A model generated the notes under the pieces. It saw only the letters and a program-made list of their open reading frames with translations, did no database searches and had not been told where the DNA came from. From Iris pallida (Eukaryota; Streptophyta; Magnoliopsida; Asparagales; Iridaceae): a stretch of 64,000 bases of DNA. The stretch covers positions 11,298,438 through 11,362,437 of the forward strand of contig JANAVB010010791.1 of NCBI GenBank assembly GCA_029216955.1, given 5' to 3'. Position numbers and translations under genes: made by a program. Below, piece by piece: positions 33,071-43,700 of this stretch (the first letter of the stretch is position 1; each line of letters starts with the position of its first letter).

Positions 33071-33072
<2 letters not shown>
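29996..33072 (+). pseudogene. L1-type LINE, right fragment (end of EN, RT, zf-RVT)
   Basis: This continues the protein broken at 4979. Pieces include HPQFKDIVTSTWSSIDEL, KYFHSGVKGRRQQLYLHQII and the RT blocks LILIPKKDNPETFKDFRPLS (30890-30950), SEAQSGLLRGRNILDNILLA and TTIKLDKEKSYDRLDW. The catalytic pair is lost: the expected LAFADDLLIF reads LANAEDILIF near 31450. A zinc-binding RT-associated domain and a nuclease-like WVLWKNRNKFRYEG (near 32790) follow, with many stops and frameshifts. A short tandem duplication at about 30588-30645 (AAAGAGAACATCCACAAGGA repeated) adds another break. The 3' UTR ends near 33072 at a TA tract. Confidence 0.87.

Positions 33073-33073
<1 letters not shown>

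Positions 33074-33126
<53 letters not shown>
33074..33126 (+). repeat. TA microsatellite, left
   Basis: Nearly pure TA repeats lie between the end of the plus-strand LINE and the A-rich tail of the minus-strand LINE. Confidence 0.95.
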
Positions 33127-33131
<5 letters not shown>

Positions 33132-34922
33132 GTATTTTATTTTCTTTTATTTTTTTAAGAAAACCCCCCAATTTATTAAAGGCGGCTCAAAAACTGCAGA
33201 CAAAAACCGTATACAAGGCGCATAATGCCGAAGCCTATACAGGTATACCACAAAAAGAAGGAGGGGAGAAAGCAAAATAATCGTCGGGGTCTTAGGGGAA
33301 GCACCAACCAGAATGCTCTCGAACTGTGGGAACAGAGGGTGCTCCGTTTACGACATTGGCGAGTAACTTCTCGCAAGAACTGGTCAGTCGACTAAATGTG
33401 ACCTTCGAATCTCGCCTTATTACGATTCTTTCAAATGACCCAAGTAGAGGCCGCTGCGACGATCTGATGGCCATGGAAAGCTGAACCCCAGGTGGTCAGT
33501 AGATCGTAGAAGCGTCCACCGCCCTGTTCAATGCTGAAAAGCTGGTTAAGGGTTGTCCAAGTCCTATTTGGCAGCGTCCCCTGGAGGAAGATGTGATCGA
33601 TAGTCTCCGTCTGACGCTCGGAGCAGCAGGAGCAAGATGATGCTAAGTTAATCCCGATGGTGTCGAGGATGTCGTCTGTCAGTAGTTTCTTTCTAATGAC
33701 TCTCCAGACGAGGAAGGACCACTTCTTAGGGATGCAGGAATGCCAATAGTATGCTATGGGGAGGTACGGCCGGTCGACGCCCTGGACAGCGAGTCTAGCC
33801 GACCTCACTGAGAATGCCCCTGATGCCTCAAGGGACCATCTCAACGCATCCTCCTCACTACTGATGCGTAACCCTCCTTTGCGGATACCATCTACCGCAT
33901 CGTTGCCGAACCACTCACGAACCTGGTCCCAGTTCCAGTCGTCGGTCGAGGGGTTCCACAAATCTCTGATCCTACAATCTCTCGGGGTCTCCGTAAGACT
34001 CGAGATCATGCTGTCTCCAACCCATCGCTCAAGGAATGGGTTCAAATCGCCCGCTTCCAGTTGGAGTCTCATCACTGGCTCGGCAAGGTTACGGCCGATA
34101 AGGATACGACGCCAAGCCGCTAAGGATCTGCAGTTGGATATGGCCGTTGAGGGGTGGATGTGTTTGAAGTATCTGGCTTTAAAAAACCTGCTCCATAAGT
34201 TGTTGCTCGTACGGAGATTCTACCATAGTTTTATCGAGAACGCATTCACAATGTGAGTGAGTTTGGTGAATCCCAATCCTCCTTCGCCTGTCGGGTGATC
34301 CATAGAATCCCAGCTAGCCCAGTGATGCTTATCTTGGCCGTTGCTATGCCCCCAGAAGAAATTGTAAAAGATCTGTTTGATCGAAGAGAGAACCTTAATG
34401 GGCGACGAGCACGCCGCTAGTGTGTGGATGGGGATGGAGGATAGCACGTGATTGATGAGGATCATCTTGCCACCTGGGGATAAGGTGGCATTGTGCCACC
34501 CTTCCAGTTTCTTTCTGATTTTGGTGATTAAGTCCTCGAATATCCCGACGTTGGATTTCCCATACACTAACGGGCACCCGAGATAGTTGAATGGGGACTT
34601 TGCAACAGAAAAGGATGTTATGTTGGATAGGTTGTTGGCGTGGTCTCTATTGTTGTTGTGGTGCGCGTAGATAACGCTCTTGGAATGGTTGATTTCCTGA
34701 CCGGAGCATCTAGAGTATCTCATCAGAGTATTGTGAACCACCGCCACAGCGCCTTTATCCTCGGAAGAGAAGATGAGGAGGTCGTCTGCAAATGCCAGAT
34801 GGGTGATGATAGGGCAGCCACTGGGTATATGATAGTATTGGAAGTTAGGGATATTGACCATATTGTTTAGGTTCCTACTCAGGGCGTCAGCTGCTATGAT
34901 GAAGACAGTGGAGGATAGGATA

Positions 34923-34924
<2 letters not shown>
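33127..34924 (-). pseudogene. L1-type LINE, 5'-truncated copy (RT C-terminal part, zf-RVT)
   Basis: On the minus strand a 213-residue frame (34861-34220) carries the RT block THLAFADDLLIFSSEDKG with an intact FADD, then INHSKSVIYAHHNN, FNYLGCPLVYGKSN and GGKMILINHVLSSIP. A second frame (34075-33431) carries the RT zinc-binding region (PKKWSFLVWRVIRKKLL, SCSCCSERQTETIDHIFL). The 3' UTR ends with an A-rich tail at about 33130-33175. The left fragment with EN and early RT is missing, the usual 5' truncation of LINEs. It is the same family as the LINE at 29996-33072: NTLMRYSRCSGQEIN compares with NTLQRYTRCSGQCMN. Confidence 0.88.
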
Positions 34925-34979
<55 letters not shown>

Positions 34980-34991
34980 TATATATATATA
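34925..34991 (+). repeat. TA microsatellite, right
   Basis: TA/TATTTA repeats directly border the truncated 5' end of the minus-strand LINE. The 180 bp from 34992 to 35170 are AT-rich, with AGTTAGTAAA-type repeats and no gene. Confidence 0.9.
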
Positions 34992-35542
34992 ATATAATAT
35001 AAAAATATATATATTTATAATATATATACCAGTATATATGGGACAAATATATTAGGATGGAGGGATGGGGGCGCACATCTTGGTAGGAAAGGGTCAGCCA
35101 ATTAGTAGGGAATCTATTAGAAAGGTAGTTAGTTAAGTTAGTAAAGTTAGTAAAATAGGTAGTTTGTTATTGTTTCACTTAACAAAAATGTCTTTTGAAA
35201 TTGGCTTTTGAAAATAAAACTTGAAAGAGTACAAGAAGAACAAATTATTCTGGGAAGTATTGCTATGGAAGTCTGATCTGAAAGCGATCACTTTGTTCCT
35301 TGGACCATACGATGATGATGAAGATCACTGCTAGAAGATGAACAGCTGGAAGAACTAAGTCACCAGAAAGGTATCGACACACTTGGGCACTGATGGCGAT
35401 GCCGAATGCTTTCCTGCTTTGCTTCACTCTGTTCTGAAAGAAAGGTTGAAGAAGAATTCTCTGGAGAATCAAAATCTCTGAGTTCTAATCTCTCTCTTTT
35501 CTCCTTCTGTCTCTGTGTGTTTTTGATATAAGAAAAATAAGT

Positions 35543-35552
35543 ATATTTATAG
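35543..35552 (-). promoter_or_regulatory. TATA box of element C LTR
   Basis: The minus strand reads TATAAATATA. GCGTAAAA motifs start about 15 bp upstream of it. Confidence 0.7.
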
Positions 35553-35566
35553 ACTTGGCTTCTTGT

Positions 35567-36243
35567 GCGTAAAAACTCAGCAAAAGTTTCGTCTTTACGC
35601 TAATAACTGCCACCTATGACTGAAGTCATCCTCTGCATACGTTGACACGTGTTCCATCATTTCAATAAGAATAGGATGCACGTACACACGTTCTTCGAGA
35701 TGTGTGGCATGAAAGCCATGTAGCCAAACCACGTTCCTAATTGGTTAAGAAGAATAGGGCGTAAAAGCAACCCAAATATACTCTGAGCCTAGAGTAGTAG
35801 ACTAAGCGTAAAATAGCCCAAACATGAAATTCTCGTGTAAAGTGGTTGTTAAATAACCTTGAGCGTAAAAGTAGCCCAAATAAACTTTATGCACACATCA
35901 ACTTTTGAGCGTAAAAACTCATATAGTCTCCATGCGTAAAAGAAGCCATATTGTGAGCGTAAAATAGCTCAGTACACATACTAAACGACAACATTGGTCT
36001 CTGTGTAAAACAAATCCCTTCGAATTCTGTGATATATGCCGTCAGTAAATCTTCATGTCAGACTTTGCATTAAATGCAAGACTTGACAGCTTTATCCAGC
36101 GTAGAGTGGTTAGCTTATCTCTGACGTAAAAACCATTGGCTTGACCCTGGCGTAAAGTGATTAGCCTGTCTTAGGCGTAAAATAGATCATTTTGAATGAA
36201 ATGCTCCATCTCTTTAACTCATTTTATGAAGCACTTTTTACGC
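35567..36243 (-). repeat. GCGTAAAA motif array in element C U3
   Basis: About 14 copies of GCGTAAAA or one-base variants on the plus strand: 35567, 35759, 35806, 35863, 35909, 35934, 35957, 36150 and 36175, with weaker copies at 35835, 36003 and 36124. Inverse copies lie at 35594 and 36236. In element sense most read TTTTACGC. This is the same position as the ATGCGGCTC array of element A. Confidence 0.85.
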
Positions 36244-36251
36244 TCCTACGA

Positions 36252-36264
36252 GACCCCCTTCAAA
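36252..36264 (-). other. Polypurine tract of element C
   Basis: The minus strand reads TTTGAAGGGGGTC, identical to the tract of element A, directly inside the 3' LTR. Confidence 0.9.
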
Positions 36265-36306
36265 GTTTTCAAAATATCTTCAAAATTTGAAACACTTTGA
36301 ACAGAA

Positions 36307-36466
36307 GCGTAAAAGTCGGGATTTGACCAGTCAGCGTAAAGTTTGGAATATCTACCGGTCATCCGCGTGAAATTCGGGATATCCAACAGTCGGTGTAAAA
36401 ATAGGGATATCCAACAGTCGGCGTAATTTCAGGAAATTTGAACCAATTTGAATTTCTCTATAAATA
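36307..36466 (+). promoter_or_regulatory. Promoter of the element C antisense gene: GCGTAAAA tandem units and TATA box
   Basis: Five units of 27-31 bp start at 36307, 36334, 36365, 36393 and 36421. Each opens with GCGTAAAA (or variant) and continues with GGGATATCCAACAGTCG or a close form. About 30 bp further is TATAAATAGG (36459). The ATG of the gene is 100 bp downstream of the TATA box, as in element A. Confidence 0.75.
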
Positions 36467-36558
36467 GGTCTTCTCAGAGAGAGAAAACACTTTACTCATC
36501 TTCTTGTAATCCCGAATCCCTTTGCCTTCTCTTTCTTCGAAACCCTCTCTTTGATCCG

Positions 36559-36726
36559 ATGGCCCCTAAGAAATCATCCGCCGCCATTAGCAAGGGGAAA
36601 AAACCTGCCGTCGATTCGTCGTCCGCTGAACGTGCGAAAACTCCCATTAGGTCATCAACACCATACCGACAACCCAACCCAGCCGTAGCTCCGCCTATGA
36701 TGGATAAAACCCTATTCTTCGGCTAA
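36559..36726 (+). CDS. Antisense PMD gene of element C, exon 1
   Basis: The ATG gives MAPKKSSAAISKGKKPAVDS, a Lys/Ser/Ala-rich start that looks like a nuclear localisation region and matches the element A antisense start. The open frame ends at a TAA at 36724-36726, so the true exon must end earlier at a donor I could not pinpoint. It is oriented opposite to gag-pol and lies just inside the 3' LTR. Confidence 0.65.
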   Translation: MAPKKSSAAISKGKKPAVDSSSAERAKTPIRSSTPYRQPNPAVAPPMMDKTLFFG

Positions 36727-36771
36727 CAAAACTCGTCGGGGTCGGAGAAGATAACCCAAACCTTCTGTTTC

Positions 36772-37037
36772 TTACGCCCACGTCATACGTGTTAGCGTAA
36801 AAACTGAAATAACAAAATACGCCCACATTGTACGTGTCAGCGTAAAAATGTTAAGAAATATGCCCACGTTATATGTGTCAGCGTAAAAGTTAAGAAAGAC
36901 GTCCACGTTATACGTGTCAGCGTAAAACTTGAATTATGCCCACAACTGATGTGCCAGCGTAAAACCTGACTACGCTCATGTTCATACATGCCAGCGTAAA
37001 AGACATATTACGCTCTCTTCAACATGTGGTAGCGTAA
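36772..37037 (+). repeat. Seven dyad-symmetric repeats in intron 1 of the antisense gene
   Basis: Seven units of 28-30 bp follow the pattern TACGCCCACGT...ACGTGTCAGCGTA, each with an outer TACGC/GCGTA pair and an inner CACGT/ACGTG pair. They start near 36772, 36818, 36858, 36898, 36934, 36970 and 37008. In unit 6 both inner arms changed together (CATGT/ACATG). Spacers are AT-rich and the period is about 38-46 bp. Confidence 0.85.
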
Positions 37038-37179
37038 AATTCATCAATCACTGAGAGACTTTGTAAAACAAAGACTTCATATACTTTAAAAACTTTTATC
37101 AACTTTAGTAAGCATAAAAAAGTCAATGTCTTTACTCATAAAACTTTAAACTAATTTGATCTCCTTTTTCTTTTGTCAG

Positions 37180-38225
37180 TTGATTTGCAAGCTCATCCCC
37201 TTGAAGAGGTTTTTGGCTCATCAGCGGGCATGGTGGGCTCGAATTATTTAGAGGATTTATCTCCCGTCAAATTTCCTCAATCCGATCCCGAATATCCTAC
37301 AGCGAGAGCACAACTGATATCTGCCCAGGGAGATAGAATGCTATTATCCATGACTGACGGGGAGGTGTTGGCGTCACTGGGCAACCAACAATTCTTGAAG
37401 CTGACTTTCTTATTTGGGGATGCGATATATTTCAAGTCGCAGCCTCATCCTAACAAGGAGGCTTGGGTATTTAGATCTGGAGACAAAGTGATGTATCTCC
37501 CTGATATGGACAGGGATTACCCTTTATTCGCCTTCTTCCATGCTACGCATCACCGCCAAATGCTGTGGAATTTGACTCCCAACAGCTACGGCAAACCAGG
37601 CAAAATCATCTTCAGAAGAGAGAGAGCAAATGACATAGGTTACCACATTAGCGCTCCCTGCGGTGGTGTCATCCCATTCTCTGGACTATTGCCTGGACTT
37701 ATACCGAGCGAGGATTCCTCTCTTATCCAGCCGGTACAAATACCCATGTTCATAAATAAATTCCTAAGAGAAGGAGTATTATATCCCCAAATCAACCCTA
37801 GGCTAACAGGGTGGTTGACCCCTTATAGCAGTAGTTGGATTCAAATCAGCAACTGGGTCATGAAGCATTTCAAAACAGAACTGGACGACATTGGCTTGTA
37901 TGAAGCGGTGGCCTCTACCAGTTATGGTATTCCACCAAACGACAACCTGTTCTTGGCTCTATTGGAGTTGTATATGAGTTCGACAAGAACTTTCGCAACT
38001 CCACACGACAAAATGGGTCTGGCCTTATATGAGATGCAGTTCATCTCAAAGCTACCCATGGGCGAGTTCTCCTGTGAAGAATATATTCCTTCCAATCGAG
38101 AATTGGCAGAAATTTGGAAGAAGAACCCCGAACTGGTGCAAGTCTACGAAGAACTTATGTGCCACTATTTGATTTGCACCAGCATGTATGAAACCGGATC
38201 ACATCTGGCATACATAACCAAATAG
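37180..38225 (+). CDS. Antisense PMD gene of element C, exon 2 (N-terminal half of plant mobile domain)
   Basis: A splice acceptor (CTTTTTCTTTTGTCAG, ending 37179) opens a 348-residue frame. Its C-terminal half has the PMD (aminotransferase-like plant mobile domain) pattern: SWIQISNWVMKHFKTELDDI, GLYEAVASTSYGIPPNDN, LLELYMSSTRTFATP, and MGLALYEMQFISKLPMGEF, which corresponds to the EMxxT...ISGLPxxG block. In host plants PMD proteins (MAIN, MAIL1) act in the nucleus in gene expression and transposon silencing. The exon 2 to exon 3 junction is unclear: the frame stops at 38223-38225 and the next starts in a different frame, so a small intron or a lesion is possible. Confidence 0.75.
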
Positions 38226-38253
38226 ACAACTTATCTATTTTATCATAAAATAG

Positions 38254-39839
38254 AGTGTCCAAGACGGAGAAGAGCAGGTTCCGAGAAGACAAGACTCAGA
38301 CCATCAAACCTTGCTCTATAATTCCTGCAGATTTGATTCAAGAATTAATGGCCTCGCAGAAGTCTCGAGACCAATATCTGTCTACAAAAACTGGAGATAT
38401 CCCTGCGGGGACTGAAACTTTGAGCTACCTAAGACATGGTAGTCAGAAGCTATCAAATAAGGCCTTGCTGGCAGGCTTCTTATCCCTATGGCTACGAAGG
38501 TGGGTCGTGCCAGGGATCGGTACCGTGGACAGAATTCATCGAACTGTACTGTTGTCGGCGGTACGTTTGGTTTTCAAACACAGAATTAACCTGCTGTCGG
38601 CGATGGTATGCCGAATAAACGCAGGACTACGGACTTTCAGTGAAGAGCTGATTAATAATGCTCCTCATCGAGATAACTTTCCAAGGGTGGAGTTACCCTA
38701 CTCCCATTTGATGGGCTGGCTGCTACATCACAATTGTAATTTGCTGCCACCAGGCCCCGAGGATGAAGCGAGGATTTTCCTCCAAAAATTTAACAAATCC
38801 ACATGGACAGTTACAACGGTGGCAGACACCCGAGCAGCATTGAATTATTCTCACGGGTGGAATTTCTTTTGCACAAGGCCACCAGTTCTGGCCGACTGCC
38901 TTGGTGCACAATTTGAAGATAGGGTAGAAAGAACAGCTTCATTACCAAGATCTGTCTTCAGATGGCTAGTGTACATTAGACCCTCGCATCAAATGTACAG
39001 AAATAAAGATAATTGTGCCTTCGAACCATACTTGCCCAGTAGGTTCGCTCGTCAATTTGGGTACGGCCAACTTTATATTGGTAACCCTTCTACCAGTTTT
39101 CGTCACCATGGGAAACTGCTTGACGGTGCTCGAGCATGGAGGTATTTTAATACTGCCTGTACTGGTGCCAGATTCAAAATATCTACGACCACCAGTACAA
39201 CTCAGCTACGTATCCTTCATTCGTATGCTCATTTCTATACATCTATTCGCTCTTTTGAAGAAGGCTACAGCATGCCAGGAAGTCTTCGATGGGCCCAGGA
39301 GGGAAATATTGAAGAACTTATCAGAATAACTCCTGATGTGCCTGATAATGTTACTGCTATAGATGATTTTCTGGAAGTAATCCCTAAGGGAGCTGGGGAG
39401 ATAGCCGCGGGTCCAATAATTATTGGAAAAACTCGAAAAAGGAAGCAAAGCGCGGCTACTACTCCAGTGAAGTCTCCGGAGAAGAAGAAGAAGTCTACCA
39501 CTAAAGGGCCTTCCAAACCGAGAGCCCTCACTCCAGAAGATGACACCTTAGTTGAAGAGGATCATCTTATTGGTTCTTTTTCAATCCATCCAGGAGAAGG
39601 ATCTTCAGCCCCTCCACCAGTAGTAGCACAAAAAGCTGTAACACTTTTGTCTCCCGGATGCCTTAGCTCCTCGCTCTATTTATCTTTGCCAACCAGGGCA
39701 CAAGTTACGGGGGATGCTACTGCTGTATCTACTGCTGATCGAGACCGTATTCCATCTGATGAGCCGGCTCTCGACTTCGATGATGATGACTGGGATGGCG
39801 ATTATGATTCATATCTTGAACAAAATGCACATATACCAG
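38254..39839 (+). CDS. Antisense PMD gene of element C, exon 3 (C-terminal half of PMD, NLS, acidic end)
   Basis: This 528-residue stretch continues the PMD: FLSLWLRRWVVPGIGTVDRI and VRLVFKHRINLLSAMVCRI, then YSHLMGWLLHHNCNLL. This matches the FLxxWLxxFVFP...G...SLA..VLA.IYRxL pattern of the family. Further on lie a strong basic cluster (GKTRKRKQSAATTPVKSPEK) and an acidic end (DFDDDDWDGDYD). It ends at CCAG followed by GTATTA. No frameshift or stop is seen in the exon, unlike the surrounding gag-pol, so this part has stayed open. Confidence 0.8.
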
Positions 39840-39910
39840 GTATTATATAAAACCTATACGGAATTATGTATCATGATTTTGTATATTAACTTATTTTGTT
39901 CATTTTGTAG
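39840..39910 (+). other. Intron of the antisense PMD gene (71 bp, GT-AG)
   Basis: The donor CCAG/GTATTA and acceptor CATTTTGTAG/ATATC bound 71 AT-rich bases with an in-frame stop. Removing them joins the frames exactly (HIPG then IIIAPKPVAPPP), which supports real splicing. Confidence 0.8.
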
Positions 39911-40742
39911 ATATCATCATTGCACCAAAGCCTGTGGCTCCTCCTCCTCAAGAAGAAAATATCTATGAAGAAAACGAGGAATCTGAGGAGGAAACTTCTT
40001 CTTCAGAAGAAGAAGAAGCTGATGAAGAGGGAGTACAACAACCCGAGATGGAGCCTCAAGAAGAATGTCCTCCATCGTTAGAGGTACAACAAGCACAACC
40101 TGAAATATCCTCTCCTGCTGAGGACCAGCATAAAGAAGAGACTACAATAGGCCTCACTTTAGGTGATGATGGAGCTGCTGGAAGAGAACCAAATTTGAAT
40201 AAGGAATCAGCTGTAGAAGAATTCACTACAACTGAAGCAGTAGAAAATTCTGCTGAGCAAACAATTGAAGAAGATGTTGAAAGCATACTTAAGTCATCAA
40301 CTAAAACTGGGAAAGTTGTAATAACATCTTCTACTGTTGCTACTGATCCAGTACCAGTTTCTGATAAGCCAATGCCAGAACCTGAACCAGCTCCCGCAAT
40401 TGTCACTACATCCATCAATATTACCGCTACCAGAACTCCAGAAATAGCTGGAGTAACAAATATTGAAGACATTGCTCCCGAAGTTCTTGGGAACCAATTA
40501 GCTATGACAGTAGTAACAACAACAGCTCCGTCTCAGCCTGCTGTCACACCAATAGTAACTGTAAGTGTTGGAGATATAATCCCTGAAGCTCCCAGAGATC
40601 AACTAGCCATGACAGCAGTAACAGCAACGACTTCATCTCATCCTGCTGTCACATCAACAACATCTGTTCATGGTCTCCAAAGAAAAGATCTATTAGATAT
40701 TGCTGTCACACCAAGCTCCAGCGTAGAAATGAATCTCCTAGT
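39911..40742 (+). CDS. Antisense PMD gene of element C, exon 4, first part (acidic, Ser/Thr-rich)
   Basis: The frame reads APPPQEENIYEENEESEEE and is very rich in Glu. A Thr/Val-rich region follows with two imperfect repeats: NIEDIAPEVLGNQLAMTVVT and GDIIPEAPRDQLAMTAVTAT. It is cut by LARD2 after VEMNLL; the sequence beyond LARD2 continues the same codon (VEIHTETFYKTL). Low-complexity composition suggests a disordered linker. Confidence 0.75.
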
Positions 40743-43700
40743 TGTAAAACCCCTAAATTTCTACTAATTAATTTTTTATATTTGTACGGATTTAAAATTT
40801 TTTTATTGTACGTCGCGTAATCGTATTTTACGTCGTGCACGAAATTTTATTTTTGCTCGACGAGTGCGAATATGTGCGAGCGTACATATTTTAGAAAAAT
40901 ATTTTATTTATTATTTTATAGTTTCAAAATAATATAGGTAATAATTATTTCTAGCTATCATATCAATTTTTTGGTTTTAATTATGAAGAGCCTTTTATTT
41001 ATGTAGTTATAATTATAAAGTATTTTCCATAAAATGGTATATTAGAAGGTATATCTATATAAACAATATTTGTGCATACATATAGCTCATAAATATTTAT
41101 TAGTTTATTTTAAATGCAATTTTCGAAATTAATACTATTAGTATTTTTGGAAAGCATATTTTGAATTTATTGTGGAGATTTAAATCTTGATTTGAATCTA
41201 TGTATGTATTTAAATAGTTAAATAATTAAAATTTAATTTATTGATTTGATTTTAAACTAAGGGGTTTTAATTAGATTTAAATTGGATTTGGATTTGGATT
41301 GGATTTGATTGCTTTAAATTAAATTAGGAATTATCTAATTTGGGTTTTAAGTATCCTAATTCCTATCTAATTGGAAATTTCCACATCCTATAAATAGGCA
41401 GGTACTCTTCCAATATTTTCTCCACATTATTCCTCCACAATTCTATAAACAAATTGTGCGTGCCTCGTGTCCGTGTTCCACCATCAAATTCTTATTCTAT
41501 TACATTTACAATTACATTATCCTTTTTCGTGTCGACAAACCCGACACCATCCAATCCGTAATCCTAGCCTACCCATAGCCATTGCCTCGTCGTCCCGTTT
41601 CCTGCCCTCCGACCAAAACCAAAATCACCACCTCCTCCAGTTCTCACCCCAACAAAATCTCCTGGCCTCGGCCCACGCCCGACTACCCCTTCTCCTTTCC
41701 GTGGAAACCCCGCACCATCGTCCCACAAATCCCTGTCTCCACAGCACCTATTTCCACCGCCACCAGAACGGTCTCCCAACCCCGTCCCGACCATCGGGCC
41801 TCCGCCACAGCCTGGCCCCGCCACCGCAACACGTCGCTGCGGCCGACCTCCACCGCCCAGCAAAAGCACCACCACCAGCGCCCACATCGTCACTCCGCCG
41901 ACCGACTTCCGGCCACCTCATCCATTGCAAACACCCCTCGCCGCCCCAACACACGACCGACCACCACGGCCGAGCACCCACCACGACAGCCACCAAGCAA
42001 AAAAAATGAAACCAAGGCCCTAACCTAAACTCACCTCCGCCGGTGAACCGCCGTCCGCCACCCGCGCTCGGCTCCGGCCGAGCGATCTTCCCCTCCTTCC
42101 TCCGTCGTCGGCGCAGCCGCGTCATCGGATCCCCTTCTCTCTGTCAACGTCGTCCTCCTCGCTGTGAGCTCTGCCGCGTCCCGCCGTCTGGAACTCCGCT
42201 GGCCGCTCCGCCCCGAGCTGCCCTCGGAGACGCCCCTCCGACTAGCCCACCGCTCTCCCGACCTCCTCCGCTTCTCCACATCCGCGCGCGCCGCCACGCT
42301 CTTCCCCAAACTCCGTCGAACCCCTGTCCTCCGCCTCAACCACGACCGCCGCCGAAAACCCTAGCCCTGCCGAGCCCTCCGGTTCCGCCTTCTCCTCCGC
42401 CATCCGCGCCGCCCTGGCCTCCCTCTCCGTCAAACCCCTCGCCGGAGACCACGTCGATCCGCCCCCTTCCCTTTCTCTCTTTCCCTCTTCTCCCGACTTG
42501 GTTCATCTCCTCCTCGCTCGTCTCACTCTCTCCTCCCGCTCCTTTTCTTCCCTCACCATCTCTCTCTCCTCCGCTCTTTTGCAGGCTTCTAATCAAAAGT
42601 TCTTTGTTTTTTTTTTAAATAATTCCCTTTACTTTTGCTTTGCTACAGAGGTTTTTCTTCTCTCGAGGAGAAGAGTATCATGTTACACTGTTTTTATTAT
42701 TATTATTACTAATATTAAGAAATTTATTATTTATTCAATTTTTTTTGATGTTTACTTTCTTTTGTGGGTGTTTCTCTGTATCTATTACTATTATTATCAT
42801 CTTTATTATTATTATTATTATTAATTTTTTTATTATCATCATTATTAATATTATCCTCATAATTACTATTATCATTATCATTATTAGTATTATTATTATT
42901 TTTAATATTATTTTTATTATTATACTTATTCTTATTCTTTCCCTTTGTTTCTGTACAACAACTGTATTGTAGTGCAATTATGAAAATAATTTACTACAGC
43001 TATTACTTTATAGAAGGGGATATGTTTTTTTTATATATATAGGAGGAGTGTATATTAGTACGTCAAAAACATATTTTTAATTATAATGGTATTTTGTATT
43101 TAATTATCCTTATTATTTTTATTGTGTTCACCAATACCAAAAAAAATTTCATCTCGTTCTAGGAAGGTCAAAATATTTTTTTGATATATTTTCATATTAT
43201 TTGTGGTAACTTATTTATGTCTTTTTACCTAAAAATATTTTGACTTATGAAAACTAGTTTTAGGATTCTAAATATTTTCTAAAACTCGTATATACAAATA
43301 TTTATTTTCTTTGATTTTCTCATGTCCGTATCCAAGTCCTATTGTTCCTATCCTTCCAAATCTAGACTATCTTATGTCCACCCTAACCAATTTGACCCTT
43401 TTGGACCCAATAAAACTGTCCGTACCACCATCCGAGGTCACCATGTATAGTTGTTGCACCGAAGTCGCAGTTCATGCCACGTAGATCATTGCAGTACACC
43501 AGGCGTCCTAACAGGCAAGACACCTTGCCATTTGCTGTTTACTTATTTTTAGCTCATATTTCATGTATTATTTATTTTCTTTATGCAAAAACTGTGATAC
43601 ATGGCATAACTGTTAGAACTTACTGTTCATTTATTTCCTGCTATGTATTATTTTTCTCATATTAAACCTAGATTTAAGGGACCACCTTGTGTGTTGCATT

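Larger units (their letters stand above)
35171..36250 (-). repeat. Element C 3' LTR
   Basis: The left edge TGTTTCACTTAAC equals the start of the copy at 63637, and the next 360 bases align. The right edge is placed beside the polypurine tract; the minus strand begins CGTAGGAGCG where TGTAGAAGC would be expected from element A, so the first T has probably mutated to C. Length about 1080 bp. Confidence 0.88.

Noticed and set aside
34992..35170. Possible gene or regulatory element between LINE and element C
   Set aside because: AT-rich sequence with short AGTTAGTAAA-like repeats; nothing recognisable.
37180..39839. PMD gene as an ordinary host gene flanked by transposons
   Set aside because: It sits inside element C between integrase and the polypurine tract, its 5' and 3' parts match the antisense ORF of element A, and its promoter carries the element C motif. 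A recent host capture cannot be fully excluded.
41467..42618. Long Pro/Arg/Ser-rich open frames on both strands, seen again at 46660-47817
   Set aside because: They lie in the C-rich part of the LARD2 LTR. Their presence in both LTRs follows from LTR duplication, not from selection, and several overlapping frames are open on both strands, as expected from composition.
42640..42977. Ile-rich open frames (also 47926-48180)
   Set aside because: Translation of TTA/ATT microsatellites; no protein signal.
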